Positions 34,128-42,824 of a stretch of 64,000 nucleotides of DNA are shown piece after piece. Position numbers and translations under genes: made by a program. Source of the DNA: Trichococcus collinsii. Lineage in GTDB: Bacteria > Bacillota > Bacilli > Lactobacillales > Aerococcaceae. The DNA lies in assembly GCF_900107505.1 (NCBI RefSeq), contig NZ_FNQH01000001.1, positions 558,001-622,000 of the forward strand, written 5' to 3'. The stretch's first letter is position 1, and each line of letters begins with the position of its first letter. Under the pieces are notes generated by a model, which saw only the letters and a list, made by a program, of their open reading frames with translations, was not told the origin of the DNA and ran no database searches.

Positions 34128-34565
34128 CGGATTTATTTTTTCGGCTAGTTCATGCAGTATCTTTTTTGCTTTCCGCGGATCATTCCCGAAAGTGGAGACA
34201 GCCACCAGGTAGTCATCCTGGCGCAGCGTCGCGAGATTGATGAAGTCGCTGTTGTTGCGGTCGGTCGTATCGTTCAGGAACTGATGCGGCTCGACCGCCG
34301 ATCGTACCGCTTTGTTTGTTGCCCTATCCCCTGTGCAGATGAAGATGAAGGTTGCATCATCAAGATCGCCTGATTTGTAAGCCCGCCTGACCAGTACTGC
34401 TTTTCCGCTTGCTACCCACTCTAGGATTTCCGGACTCACGACAGGCGAAATGACGGTTGGCTGGGCGCCGCAACGGATCAATTCCTGCAATTTCCGCGTA
34501 GCGATTTTACCGCCGCCGACCACCATGACTTTCCGTTTGCTGATGTCTACCATCATCGGATACAT
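34116..34565 (-). CDS. sirC: Precorrin-2 dehydrogenase (SirC-type)
   Basis: 149 residues. It oxidises precorrin-2 to sirohydrochlorin with NAD. The N-terminal Rossmann motif is VMVVGGGKIATRKLQEL; FIFICTGDRATN and LNDTTDRNNSDFINLA follow, as in Met8/CysG-N/SirC. It is short and lacks the chelatase-capable C-terminal region of CysG or Met8, so iron insertion falls to SirB, with which it overlaps by 13 bp. Confidence 0.9.
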   Translation of the reverse strand: MYPMMVDISKRKVMVVGGGKIATRKLQELIRCGAQPTVISPVVSPEILEWVASGKAVLVRRAYKSGDLDDATFIFICTGDRATNKAVRSAVEPHQFLNDTTDRNNSDFINLATLRQDDYLVAVSTFGNDPRKAKKILHELAEKINPTQA

Positions 34566-35242
34566 CCAGCTTCCTCCAACCGTTCCTTAAGGGCTTTATG
34601 GACTGCTTCTGAATCGAGCAACTGTTCCAGTAATAGATCCTGAGGCCGGTTTTTTTCGAACCAGCAACCAATTTTTTTGGCCAAGTATCCATCGGTAAAG
34701 AACAGCCGTTGCACGATGTAGGGCTGTTCTCCGGATATCGCCTGATAATGTGGTTCCCCCAAATGGTTTGTCGCCAAGACTGCTCGCCCTAAATCTGATC
34801 TTAAAGCAGCCGCAATCCTTTCCAGTTGTTCGCCAGGTTCCGGATAATGGGTCGTGCCGTGCGCGACCAACATGATTGGAAACTTTGGATGGCTCTCTGC
34901 AGCTTCCTGCAGCCGGTCTCTCAACCAGTCGTATACAGCTTTCGTTGTCCCCAGTGTCTCGCTGATTTCAAAGGGAACCGCAGAGCAAGCCTGCATACGC
35001 TGCGGGATATCCTCCCGGGCATGTGTGGCCGGGAAAAGCAGAACTGGAACGACAATTATTTTATCCACCTTTTGTTCTTCCAGCTGCTTGACAGCATTCT
35101 CCAACGTATGCTGTTGCCCTTCCAGCATACCTATCGCTTGGGGCAGATCCAAGGTGTCACTGAAATCTTTGACGATATTGGACAGTTTTTGTGGGATGCT
35201 GGTTTTTCTGCCGTGCAGCACGTACATGATTCCGATTTTCAT
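34553..35242 (-). CDS. sirB: Sirohydrochlorin ferrochelatase (SirB/CbiX)
   Basis: 229 residues in two CbiX-like halves. Metal-binding His residues are visible in YVLHGRKTS (His10), FPATHAREDI and LVAHGTTHYPEPG. It inserts Fe2+ into sirohydrochlorin to give siroheme; cobalt chelation would be the alternative, but there are no cobalamin genes here. It lies 10 bp after nreC and overlaps sirC, so siroheme completion is co-transcribed with the nre sensor. Confidence 0.9.
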   Translation of the reverse strand: MKIGIMYVLHGRKTSIPQKLSNIVKDFSDTLDLPQAIGMLEGQQHTLENAVKQLEEQKVDKIIVVPVLLFPATHAREDIPQRMQACSAVPFEISETLGTTKAVYDWLRDRLQEAAESHPKFPIMLVAHGTTHYPEPGEQLERIAAALRSDLGRAVLATNHLGEPHYQAISGEQPYIVQRLFFTDGYLAKKIGCWFEKNRPQDLLLEQLLDSEAVHKALKERLEEAGCIR

Positions 35243-35252
35243 CTTATTCCTC

Positions 35253-35885
35253 CTAGAAATCGACCAGATGATTTTTCACACTATAACGCAAAAGATCGGC
35301 GTAGCTGTCAACCTTCAGTTTTTTTCTGATGTTAGCTTTATGCACTTCTACCGTTTTGACTGAAATGAACAGTTTTTCGGCAATATCCCGGTTGTTGTAT
35401 CCCAAAGCTACGAGCGGTAGGACCTCTTTTTCCCGTTTCGAAAGACTGGCATAGAGGCTGTCTCCCTGAAAGGTGTCCAGCTCATCCAACTTATCGTTTG
35501 GATAGCCACTGTAGTAACGTTGATTGGCATGGACCTTCCGAATACCGTCCAGCAAGATGTCGTCTGTTGTGCTTTTGAGGATGAAACCATCGGCTCTTGC
35601 ATTCAATGCTTCCCTCACGTAACTTTCCTCATCATGCATCGTCAAGACGATTACTTTGATCTCCGGATGCGTTTCTTTGATTCGGCGGGTCGTATGCAAC
35701 CCGTTTTCCCCTGGAGGCATACTGATGTCCATCAGCACCAGATCGGCCTGCGTATTTTCCAGCTTCATGAAGACTTCGTTGCCGTCAGCGGCGTCCCCGA
35801 CGACTTCCATGTCTGGTTGTGCATTCAACATGAAAGTCAGCGCGTTACGCACCAGTGCATGATCGTCTGCAATAATGATTTTCAT
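35253..35885 (-). CDS. nreC: NreC-type LuxR-family response regulator
   Basis: 210 residues. The receiver domain has ADDHALVR, phospho-acceptor Asp53 in LVLMDISMPPGENG, and the Lys in LKSTTDD. The LuxR-type HTH is at about 145-205 (LSKREKEVLPLVALGYNNRDIAEKL, here in parts; VKTVEVHKANI). Assignment to NreC rests on the nreB/nreA neighbours and the NreC-like box in front of nirB. It overlaps nreB by 4 bp. Confidence 0.92.
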   Translation of the reverse strand: MKIIIADDHALVRNALTFMLNAQPDMEVVGDAADGNEVFMKLENTQADLVLMDISMPPGENGLHTTRRIKETHPEIKVIVLTMHDEESYVREALNARADGFILKSTTDDILLDGIRKVHANQRYYSGYPNDKLDELDTFQGDSLYASLSKREKEVLPLVALGYNNRDIAEKLFISVKTVEVHKANIRKKLKVDSYADLLRYSVKNHLVDF

Positions 35886-36874
35886 GTCAACCCCTCCTTA
35901 TAAGGCACGCTCATGGTGATGCGTGTCCCTTTTTCTATACCTGTATCAACTTCCATTTTTCCACCTACAGAGTGAGCGCGTTCCCGCAAATTCAGCAGAC
36001 CAAATCCAAGATGATAAGGATCGTAAATAAACCCTTTACCTTCGTCTGCAATCGTGACACGCAGTTCCTCTTGGCCAAAATCAAGAGTGAGGCTCGCTTC
36101 GTTCACTCCGGAATATTTCAAAGCATTTGAGATAGCCTCCTGAATACTGCGGTAGATGACAACATTCCCTCGACCGGTGAGCGCATTCCGCTCCCCGTCA
36201 ACGATAACATGGATGACGAATCCTGTCATTTCCATTGTCTGTTCGACAAACTGATTTATCGCCGGGATAAGCCCAACATCATCCAGAATGCTCGGCCGCA
36301 ATTCAGTAGCCAAACTTTTGATTTCCAATAGTACGTCCGCGAAATGACGGTCGATTGCTTGAAGCTTTTGCTGATGGTCTTCAACTGGTGTCCACTTGAG
36401 TCCTCTCGTTTCAAGCATCAAGCTGTAGATGCTCTGGGCAATCCCATCATGGAGTTCGCGCGCAATCCTTTTTTGCTCACTCTCTCGTGCTTCGTTCAAA
36501 TATGTCAGCATACTTTTCCCCTCCAATTCGAAGGGTTTATCAATATAGCGGATCTCGAGAATCCAATGGTGTTCCCTTTTCACGAGTTTTCCGAAAAATT
36601 CATATGACACCCCATCGCGGCCCATAAAAGTGATGGGAAAACCATCCGAGGCAGCCCATTTATTCTCGAGCGGACAGTTTTTGCATGCTGTTTTATCGGT
36701 ATGAAAAGCGCAACAAGTGCCCCTGGCTACTTGCACCGCGTATTCCATTAAAACAACATAATCTTTCTCGAACTTTTCTGCCTGCGCATTCTTTTCAACT
36801 ACATTATAGTCAGCATCCATGAGCCAAGTCGGTTGAAGCAAAAATTGGGGAATGCGTTCCTTTGGATCAGTCAT
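35882..36874 (-). CDS. nreB: NreB-type oxygen-sensing histidine kinase
   Basis: 330 residues with no membrane segment. An N-terminal PAS-like domain contains four cysteines, Cys54, Cys55, Cys64 and Cys67 (TCCAFH and CKNC), which likely hold an Fe-S cluster as the four cysteines of staphylococcal NreB do, although the spacing differs (CC-x8-CxxC here). The HisKA_3 helix ARELHDGIAQSIY gives phospho-acceptor His142. The HATPase domain has QEAISNALKYS and FGLLNLRERAHSVGG. Under anoxia it phosphorylates NreC. It overlaps nreC by 4 bp and nreA by 8 bp. Confidence 0.93.
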   Translation of the reverse strand: MTDPKERIPQFLLQPTWLMDADYNVVEKNAQAEKFEKDYVVLMEYAVQVARGTCCAFHTDKTACKNCPLENKWAASDGFPITFMGRDGVSYEFFGKLVKREHHWILEIRYIDKPFELEGKSMLTYLNEARESEQKRIARELHDGIAQSIYSLMLETRGLKWTPVEDHQQKLQAIDRHFADVLLEIKSLATELRPSILDDVGLIPAINQFVEQTMEMTGFVIHVIVDGERNALTGRGNVVIYRSIQEAISNALKYSGVNEASLTLDFGQEELRVTIADEGKGFIYDPYHLGFGLLNLRERAHSVGGKMEVDTGIEKGTRITMSVPYKEGLT

Positions 36875-37313
36875 CTATGTGCGCCTCCTCTTCCAACAGG
36901 GCCGATAAGACTGGCAATGCTGCGTAGACAGCAGTCACGTCTGAAACATCAGTACCAATCGGTTTGCGGTATCCCAGCAACAAAACAGCACGGATGATGC
37001 CGTTCTTCAATATCGGGATGCCGATTGTCATATCGAGCTGCTCTAGCCTTGCGATTGGATACTTCAAAAGATTTTGACTGTCTGATTGAATATCAGTGAC
37101 GCGTTGTTCCCTGCCTGTGCGCCAAACTTCACCAGCGATGCCCTTGCCGATCCGTAAGCGAATGGATTTGTAGTGATCACTTGTGTTTCCGGCTACATGT
37201 GTCCAGCGCAATTCGGTCTGTTGGGAGGGTGGGGCAACATCCTGGGCCAAACCCAAAAAATCTGCCTGCCATTCCTTTCTTTGCTCTTCCAACCAAACAT
37301 CCATTTGTGACAT
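36867..37313 (-). CDS. nreA: NreA-type GAF-domain nitrate sensor
   Basis: 148 residues and a single GAF domain. In staphylococci NreA binds nitrate and restrains NreB. Supporting features are IRLRIGKGIAGEVWRTG and the GIPILKNGIIRAVLLLGY core, plus its place as first gene of nreA-nreB-nreC. The N-terminal basic/tryptophan-rich segment (WLEEQRKEWQADF) resembles NreA proteins. A TAGGG half-site lies just upstream (about 37331-37335), but no full NreC box. It is divergent from the permease gene. Confidence 0.85.
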   Translation of the reverse strand: MSQMDVWLEEQRKEWQADFLGLAQDVAPPSQQTELRWTHVAGNTSDHYKSIRLRIGKGIAGEVWRTGREQRVTDIQSDSQNLLKYPIARLEQLDMTIGIPILKNGIIRAVLLLGYRKPIGTDVSDVTAVYAALPVLSALLEEEAHIDD

Positions 37314-37361
37314 TGTTCACTACTCCAATTCCCTATATTTTTCGAAATCTATGGATTTCTG

Positions 37362-37390
37362 TTGCCCTTTATCCAAAAAGTTACTATGAT
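37362..37390 (+). promoter_or_regulatory. Promoter of the YjeM-like permease gene
   Basis: TTGCCC (37362-37367), a 17-base spacer, then TATGAT (37385-37390). Confidence 0.5.
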
Positions 37391-37433
37391 GGTACCAATT
37401 GTTGGAAGTAAATTATTTACTAAGGAGTGTATT

Positions 37434-38939
37434 ATGAAACAAATCAAAAGTCTATCATTTTTCAATCTGATTCTGATCATCGTCATGACAGTATACTCTT
37501 TTTCAAGTATGTCGTCCTCTTTTTTCATGATGGGTCTGAAAGCATTCCCTTGGTTTTTGATCAGCGCGTTTTTTTATTTTATCCCTTATGCCCTTATTGT
37601 ATCAGAATATACGCGCAGCTATTCGAATCGCACAGGCGGCATTTATGATTGGCTGAAAGATGCTTTCTCGCCGCGTATCGCTTTCATTACCGCTTTTCTT
37701 TGGTACTGCAGCTACTTCACTTGGATCATCAGCCTGTTCATGAAATTATTGATTCCTTTCACGATCATGCTTTTCGGGCGGGACTTGACTTCCGCTGAGC
37801 AATGGTTCGGAATCGACACAACCTACTGGATCATGGTGCTCTCGCTCTTCGCCGTATTTTGCATGACTTGGGTGATCAACCGTGGACACCAAGCCGTCTT
37901 TTCATTCCTGAAGACGAGCAGCTATGCAATGGTCGGTCTGCTGCTTATTTCCGGAATCGGCAATCTGTTGCTGATGGTGAACAATCCCCAGCTCATCATG
38001 CAGAACATGCAACAAAGCCTGGCTGCCCCGAGTTTCTTCAAGGGAACCAGTGACTCTTTCCTTTCGCAGTTGCCATTCTTTATTTTCGCCATCACCGCAT
38101 TCGGCGGGCTCGACACAATCGCCAGCCTAGTGGACAAATCCGGCGAACAAAGAAAAAAATTTCCGAAAGCGTTGATCATCAGTGCCGTGATTATCGTCGT
38201 CCTCTATTTCGGTGGCATCATGCTTTGGAGCGGCGCAAATAACCTGAATGTGCTTCGCGAAACCGATCAATTCCACCTCGGAAATCTGATGTACGGTTTG
38301 ATGGGGAGCCTGGCCAATAACATCAGCGTTTCATTCGGTCTGTCTGCAGCCGCTCAGACGTTCCTTTATCAAGCGTTCATACGCTACACTGCCTTTACTT
38401 TGTTCGTAGCCTATATTGGGTTGTTGTCGTCCATCACCTACACCCCGTTAAAAAGTTTGATCCAAGGAACGCCTAAGGAAATCTGGCCGCAATTCCTGAC
38501 AAAAATCAATCAAAAAGAAATGCCGCAAACGGCGCTTTGGATCCAAGCCGTGGTTATTTCTGTATGCATTATTGGATTATCATTAAATAGCACCATTTTA
38601 GGTGCATTATTCAATCAATTGACCTATATGACAAATGTAGCCCGCGCCATTCCGTATTTCGTCGTAGCCGCGAGTTATCCGTTCTATCGCATCAAGAACC
38701 CTGGACTGCTGAAGCATTCATTGATTGCTTCGCACTGGCAAGGGTACCTTTGCTCGCTGAGCGTCTGCACGGCTACCTTGATCGCCATCACTTTCCAAGT
38801 GTACCAGCCGTTCCATACCGGAGAATATGTCCAAGCCATGTTGCTTATCATTGGACCGATTCTTTTCGGGCTTCTCGGGAGCAACATTTATCAAAGGTTT
38901 GAAAAGAAACGGGCACAATTTATGTTTGAAAATAATTAA
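37434..38939 (+). CDS. yjeM: APC-family amino acid permease (YjeM-like)
   Basis: 501 residues with about 12 membrane helices. The overall pattern follows E. coli YjeM: YSNRTGGIYDWL, FAITAFGGLDTIASLVDKSGE and YTPLKSLIQGTPKEIWP. YjeM is an APC-superfamily inner-membrane carrier of unknown substrate, and the same caution applies here. Start 37434 has AAGGAG 7 bases upstream; an open frame to 37362 has no ribosome binding site. It is monocistronic and divergent from nreA. Confidence 0.85.
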   Translation: MKQIKSLSFFNLILIIVMTVYSFSSMSSSFFMMGLKAFPWFLISAFFYFIPYALIVSEYTRSYSNRTGGIYDWLKDAFSPRIAFITAFLWYCSYFTWIISLFMKLLIPFTIMLFGRDLTSAEQWFGIDTTYWIMVLSLFAVFCMTWVINRGHQAVFSFLKTSSYAMVGLLLISGIGNLLLMVNNPQLIMQNMQQSLAAPSFFKGTSDSFLSQLPFFIFAITAFGGLDTIASLVDKSGEQRKKFPKALIISAVIIVVLYFGGIMLWSGANNLNVLRETDQFHLGNLMYGLMGSLANNISVSFGLSAAAQTFLYQAFIRYTAFTLFVAYIGLLSSITYTPLKSLIQGTPKEIWPQFLTKINQKEMPQTALWIQAVVISVCIIGLSLNSTILGALFNQLTYMTNVARAIPYFVVAASYPFYRIKNPGLLKHSLIASHWQGYLCSLSVCTATLIAITFQVYQPFHTGEYVQAMLLIIGPILFGLLGSNIYQRFEKKRAQFMFENN

Positions 38940-38953
38940 CGGATTTTACTATG

Positions 38954-38993
38954 AAAAAAAGAACCGCTCAGCTGACTTGAGCGGTTCTTTTTT
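38954..38993. terminator. Bidirectional terminator
   Basis: AAAGAACCGCTCA pairs with TGAGCGGTTCTTT around 7 bases, with A-run and T-run on the two sides. It lies between convergent genes. Confidence 0.93.
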
Positions 38994-39009
38994 GTTTCTG
39001 CACCAGCTG

Positions 39010-39579
39010 CTACATCGCGCTGCGTCTTAACCCATAGAAGTATTGCACAATCGGATGCTTCATTTTCACTGATTTTTCCATGTCCATAGTCCGCTTTTTG
39101 CCGACGCGCCTGTCCAACAAGGCCAAGCAGTTCAAAAGGATATCAGTGCTGGCAAGACTGGCTTCGATGGGTTGGGTCAGAAAAACATTGGCCGTTTTGT
39201 AGAAATCGGATTTACTTAAGGCTACTTGGGCGCCCATCGTTTCCTTCGCATAGGCCAACAGTTTGCGGTCCCTCGCGATCACTGCCAAGCGTTCTTCCGG
39301 AACTTTTCCGCCGGTTTCTTTCCGGATATGCTCAATTTCGGCTTCGCTGAGCGGAATCACGAGGGCAGGGTCATTTTTGATATCCTGTTCCGACTGGTAC
39401 CACTTCATCCCAGTCGTTCCGTCCCTCATATTGAAGATTTTTTTATTGTCCACGGCTATGCAGCATTGGCCGTTTTTATCGGGTGAATAGCGGTAACTGG
39501 TGGAGAGATACTCCACTCTGCCCGCCAACGCAGGCGTGAGAAAGTTCTCCAACAGCTGCTTCATCTTGCTCCAGATCAT
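39010..39579 (-). CDS. SF0329-family conserved protein, function unknown
   Basis: 189 residues and soluble. The pattern MIWSKMKQLLENFL, GRVEYLSTSYRY, VDNKKIFNM, then the C-terminal DRRVGKKR and KMKHPIVQYFYGLR corresponds to the SF0329 family, which is widespread in Firmicutes and some enterobacteria and has no known function. Start 39579 is chosen because GGAGG lies 6 bases upstream; the ATG at 39591 overlaps that site. It is monocistronic. Confidence 0.75.
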   Translation of the reverse strand: MIWSKMKQLLENFLTPALAGRVEYLSTSYRYSPDKNGQCCIAVDNKKIFNMRDGTTGMKWYQSEQDIKNDPALVIPLSEAEIEHIRKETGGKVPEERLAVIARDRKLLAYAKETMGAQVALSKSDFYKTANVFLTQPIEASLASTDILLNCLALLDRRVGKKRTMDMEKSVKMKHPIVQYFYGLRRSAM

Positions 39580-39854
39580 AATATCCTCCATCAGACAACT
39601 TTATTGTTGTCCCTTTATTCTTAAATCCGACTTCTACCATTATGGACAACAAAGACAGGGTAGGTCAATCCTTTTCAAACATCCGGATCATCTTTTTGTC
39701 TCTAACCCATTCGGTAATCGACTCGCACGATGCCCTTGATTCTCACATTATTTATTGGGACATTTCAATCGTCCTGGATTTTGGAATATGCTAAAATGTA
39801 AGCGTAAAGAATATGTTTAAGCGCAGCCAGCTATGCCGGATAAGGAGGATCATC

Positions 39855-40619
39855 ATGAAAAGAGGCAGGCTCAACATAACGCTGTATTCTGGCATTTTAC
39901 TCAGTCTGATACCACTGAGTCTCATTCGCATGGAACCTGATGAAGCCGAACCAGAGACCACAGAATTTGGGATAATTTTGCAACCAGGGTCTTCTGTTTC
40001 GGTACGGTTGGATGTGCCGCTCCTGAATCAGCTGGATCCGCCAGCCTTGCTGCTCGGCTGCGAGGTCACCTCGCTTGCCATGATCCTACAGTACAACGGA
40101 ATAATGGTCACGAAAAACGGGCTCGCAGCCAAGCTTCCGGTCGTTCCGATCCACTATGAAAACGGGCTGCACGGCAACCCGAATGAGGGTTTTCTCGGCG
40201 ATGTTACCGGGGCGGATTACGGTTTTTGCGTCTACCATGGCCCCATCGCAGCCTTGGCATCCGAATACATCGCGCCCGGTCGCGTGGAGGATATCAGCGG
40301 GCAGGATTTTGATTTTGTCATCGCAGCCTTGGATAAAGGCTATCCCGTCTGGGTCGTCACGACGACCACCTTCCTTCCCGATGCTGAGTTGGAAGTGTGG
40401 CAAACGCCGGCAGGTCCGGTAAACATCAGCTACATCATGCACAGCGTTGTGGTTGTCGGGTACGACTTCGATAGTCTTTACATCAACAATCCCTACGGCC
40501 AAAAGGACCAGAAAGTTGATCGGCAGAACTTTATACTGGCATGGGAACAGATGGGCAAACAAGCCCTCTACATCGCAGCAGGCACGCCCACTCAGACGGT
40601 AATACAGGTAAAAGAATAG
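39855..40619 (+). CDS. Secreted or anchored C39-like cysteine peptidase
   Basis: 254 residues. An N-terminal hydrophobic segment (about 7-24) is a signal anchor. The peptidase_C39_2 fold is shown by LLGCEVTSLAMIL (catalytic Cys69), the His in YIMHSVVVVGYD and the Asn/Asp in LYINNPYG. Such domains cleave leader peptides or act on wall peptides; the target here is unknown. Start 39855 has AAGGAGG 5 bases upstream. A sequence close to a cre site (TGTAAGCGTAAAGA, 39798-39811) lies in the promoter region. Confidence 0.8.
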   Translation: MKRGRLNITLYSGILLSLIPLSLIRMEPDEAEPETTEFGIILQPGSSVSVRLDVPLLNQLDPPALLLGCEVTSLAMILQYNGIMVTKNGLAAKLPVVPIHYENGLHGNPNEGFLGDVTGADYGFCVYHGPIAALASEYIAPGRVEDISGQDFDFVIAALDKGYPVWVVTTTTFLPDAELEVWQTPAGPVNISYIMHSVVVVGYDFDSLYINNPYGQKDQKVDRQNFILAWEQMGKQALYIAAGTPTQTVIQVKE

Positions 40620-40653
40620 GATTCCGGTGTTATCCCGGAACCCTATTCTTTTC
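40611..40653. terminator. Bidirectional terminator
   Basis: AAAAGAATAGG-A-TTCCGG pairs with CCGGAA-C-CCTATTCTTTT. It overlaps the stop of the C39-like gene and also serves the ABC operon from the other side. Confidence 0.88.
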
Positions 40654-40672
40654 ATTTATTCACTATGCGGGC

Positions 40673-41323
40673 TCAATAATCGACTTCAAAGCGTTTGGAA
40701 GCCTTCGAAAGCGTGTGGCAAATGATCCAGTACAGGAAAGCCATGATGACATACATCGGCAATACATAGGCCGAATCCATCGAATAGATGATCTTTGAGC
40801 GATATGTCAGCTCTGAAAACGAGATGATCGTTGTCAGGGAGGTATCCTTGATCAAAGAAATGAATTGTGACACTAATGACGGAACCATCGAACGGACGCC
40901 TTGCGGTATGATGATGTGCCGCATCGTCTCGGAAAAAGTGAACCCAGTCGAAAGTCCTGCTTCCATTTGCCCTACTGCGACTGATTTCAGTCCGGCGCGT
41001 ACGATTTCTGCGATCATGCATGACTCGAATACTACAAAAGCGATCAACGCCGCTCCAAAAGCGCTGAAACGATAGCCTAACTGCGGAAAACCAAAATAGA
41101 AGACCACGATAATCAAGAGCAAAGGCACACTGCGGATGACGTCCATGAGGAAACCGAGAGCATTCGACGCGACCGGAACTTTCATGTAACGGATGACCCC
41201 GAGACCTAAGCCGATGATGAAGCTGATTGCGATGGCCAGCACAGAGAAAGACAGTGTGCTGCCCATGCCCTTCATCAGATAAATAAAATTGCCATTTGAT
41301 AAAGCACCTGTAATATCAAACAT
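40673..41323 (-). CDS. Polar amino acid ABC transporter, permease 2
   Basis: 216 residues with about five membrane helices and the HisM/GlnP-type EAA loop (VGQMEAGLSTGFTFSETMRHIIIPQG). It pairs with the permease encoded just upstream. Start 41323 gives a 9-base spacing from AGGGGG; the ATG at 41329 is only 3 bases from it. It is last in the operon ATPase, binding protein, permease 1, permease 2. Confidence 0.92.
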   Translation of the reverse strand: MFDITGALSNGNFIYLMKGMGSTLSFSVLAIAISFIIGLGLGVIRYMKVPVASNALGFLMDVIRSVPLLLIIVVFYFGFPQLGYRFSAFGAALIAFVVFESCMIAEIVRAGLKSVAVGQMEAGLSTGFTFSETMRHIIIPQGVRSMVPSLVSQFISLIKDTSLTTIISFSELTYRSKIIYSMDSAYVLPMYVIMAFLYWIICHTLSKASKRFEVDY

Positions 41324-41336
41324 CTCCATTTTCCCC

Positions 41337-41993
41337 CTAAGCCATTTCCATTTTTCGTTCAATATGCGCCATTAGGTAATTCAAAGGCAGCGTGATGATC
41401 ACATAGAACATGCTGATGACCAGATAGGAGCCCATCATATTGAATGTTTCGCCTGCGATCAGGTCTCCGTAGTACATCAAATCCATCCCGGCAACGAACC
41501 CTAAAACCGAGGAATCCTTCACCAAGGTAATGAATTGATTCCCCAGCGGAGGGATTACGATTTTGAAAGCTTGCGGCAATACGATATGGTACATCGTTTC
41601 CCAATAGGAGAAGCCTGAAGCAAGTCCAGCTTCCAACTGGCCGGCCGGTACCGCTTGAATACCGGTCCGCACGATTTCTGCGATGAACGAGGTAGAGTAG
41701 ATGACCAAGCCGATCGCCCCAGCAATCATTCCGTTCACTTTGATGTCCAACACCATAGGGATGGCAATGTAGAAAAACATGGTGATGACTAGCAGCGGAA
41801 TATTTTTGAAGCATTCCACGTAATAGCCGCTGATTTTATTCAAAGCCTTGTTTTTGGAGACATGGAACATGGCCAAAATGGTTCCGAAAAGCAAACTCAC
41901 CAGCATCGAAATCATGCTGATGGCCAAAGTGTGCCCAAAAGCTGTTAGTAATGTACTGTAATGCTTCGTTAATATTTCAATCATTTCCCGCAC
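41337..41993 (-). CDS. Polar amino acid ABC transporter, permease 1
   Basis: 218 residues, a HisM/GlnP-family permease with the EAA loop AGQLEAGLASGFSYWETMYHIVLPQA and about five helices. It lies 3 bp after the binding protein gene. With permease 2 it forms the heterodimeric channel. Confidence 0.93.
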   Translation of the reverse strand: MREMIEILTKHYSTLLTAFGHTLAISMISMLVSLLFGTILAMFHVSKNKALNKISGYYVECFKNIPLLVITMFFYIAIPMVLDIKVNGMIAGAIGLVIYSTSFIAEIVRTGIQAVPAGQLEAGLASGFSYWETMYHIVLPQAFKIVIPPLGNQFITLVKDSSVLGFVAGMDLMYYGDLIAGETFNMMGSYLVISMFYVIITLPLNYLMAHIERKMEMA

Positions 41994-41996
41994 TCC

Positions 41997-42797
41997 TTAG
42001 TAATAGTCGCCGAACCACTTTTCTTCGATTTCCGCTAAAGTGCCGTTTTCTCGAATGATTGCGATTGCTTCATTTAATTCTTCCCGGAATTCGTCTTCAT
42101 CCTCATTGAGCGCAATTCCGTATGGTTCATCGGTGATTCTTCCGCCGGCAAATCGGAAACCGGACGTTTTCGACATCATCCCCATCAAAACGACATTGTC
42201 GGATGTGTAGGCATCCGCTTGGCCGGCAATCAAAGTCGTAAAGGCTTCGGATTCGGTGTCATATTCCCTTGTCGGTGCTTGCGGCGCAATAGTCTTCATG
42301 TTGAGCATCATCGTTGTCCCTTTTGCTCCTGCGACAATCGTGTCGGCAGTCAAATCCTCGATCGCTTGAATGTCGCTGTCTTCCGGCACAATCAACGCTT
42401 GACCACCGATATAATAGGAGTCCGTAAAATCAACTTGCTTTTCTCTTTCATCTGTAATCGTCATCGTGCTGATGACGGCATCCGCTATATTGTTCTTAAC
42501 AAATGCCACCCGATTCTGACTCGATACCTCAACAAAAATTGCATTTTCAGCAGACCCTGTAATCACTTCAGTCAGCGCGCGCGCAACATCGGAATCATAC
42601 CCTGCTACTTTACCCGTCTCTACATTCAATTGCCCGACTAAGGGTGTGGTAACGTTGGTGGCCCAGACAATTTTCTTGTCCCCACTTTCTATGCGCTCCA
42701 TCACGCTTTTTTCCGAAACTTTCATGCAGCCGCTCATCAGAAGCAGCACCGACAGCGCACTTGTCAAGAGCACTTTTTTCATCGTAACTTTCATCAT
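41997..42797 (-). CDS. Amino acid ABC transporter, substrate-binding lipoprotein
   Basis: 266 residues. The lipoprotein signal ends LLMSGC (lipid-modified Cys about 23). It is an SBP_bac_3 fold: VGYDSDVARAL, ADAVISTMTITDEREKQVDFT and AKGTTMMLNM. The substrate is a polar amino acid such as Glu/Gln/Asp or Cys; the binding-site residues visible are not enough to decide. The start has AAGGAG 7 bases upstream. Confidence 0.93.
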   Translation of the reverse strand: MMKVTMKKVLLTSALSVLLLMSGCMKVSEKSVMERIESGDKKIVWATNVTTPLVGQLNVETGKVAGYDSDVARALTEVITGSAENAIFVEVSSQNRVAFVKNNIADAVISTMTITDEREKQVDFTDSYYIGGQALIVPEDSDIQAIEDLTADTIVAGAKGTTMMLNMKTIAPQAPTREYDTESEAFTTLIAGQADAYTSDNVVLMGMMSKTSGFRFAGGRITDEPYGIALNEDEDEFREELNEAIAIIRENGTLAEIEEKWFGDYY

Positions 42798-42824
42798 ACC
42801 ATTGCTCCTTACTTTCGACTTTAA

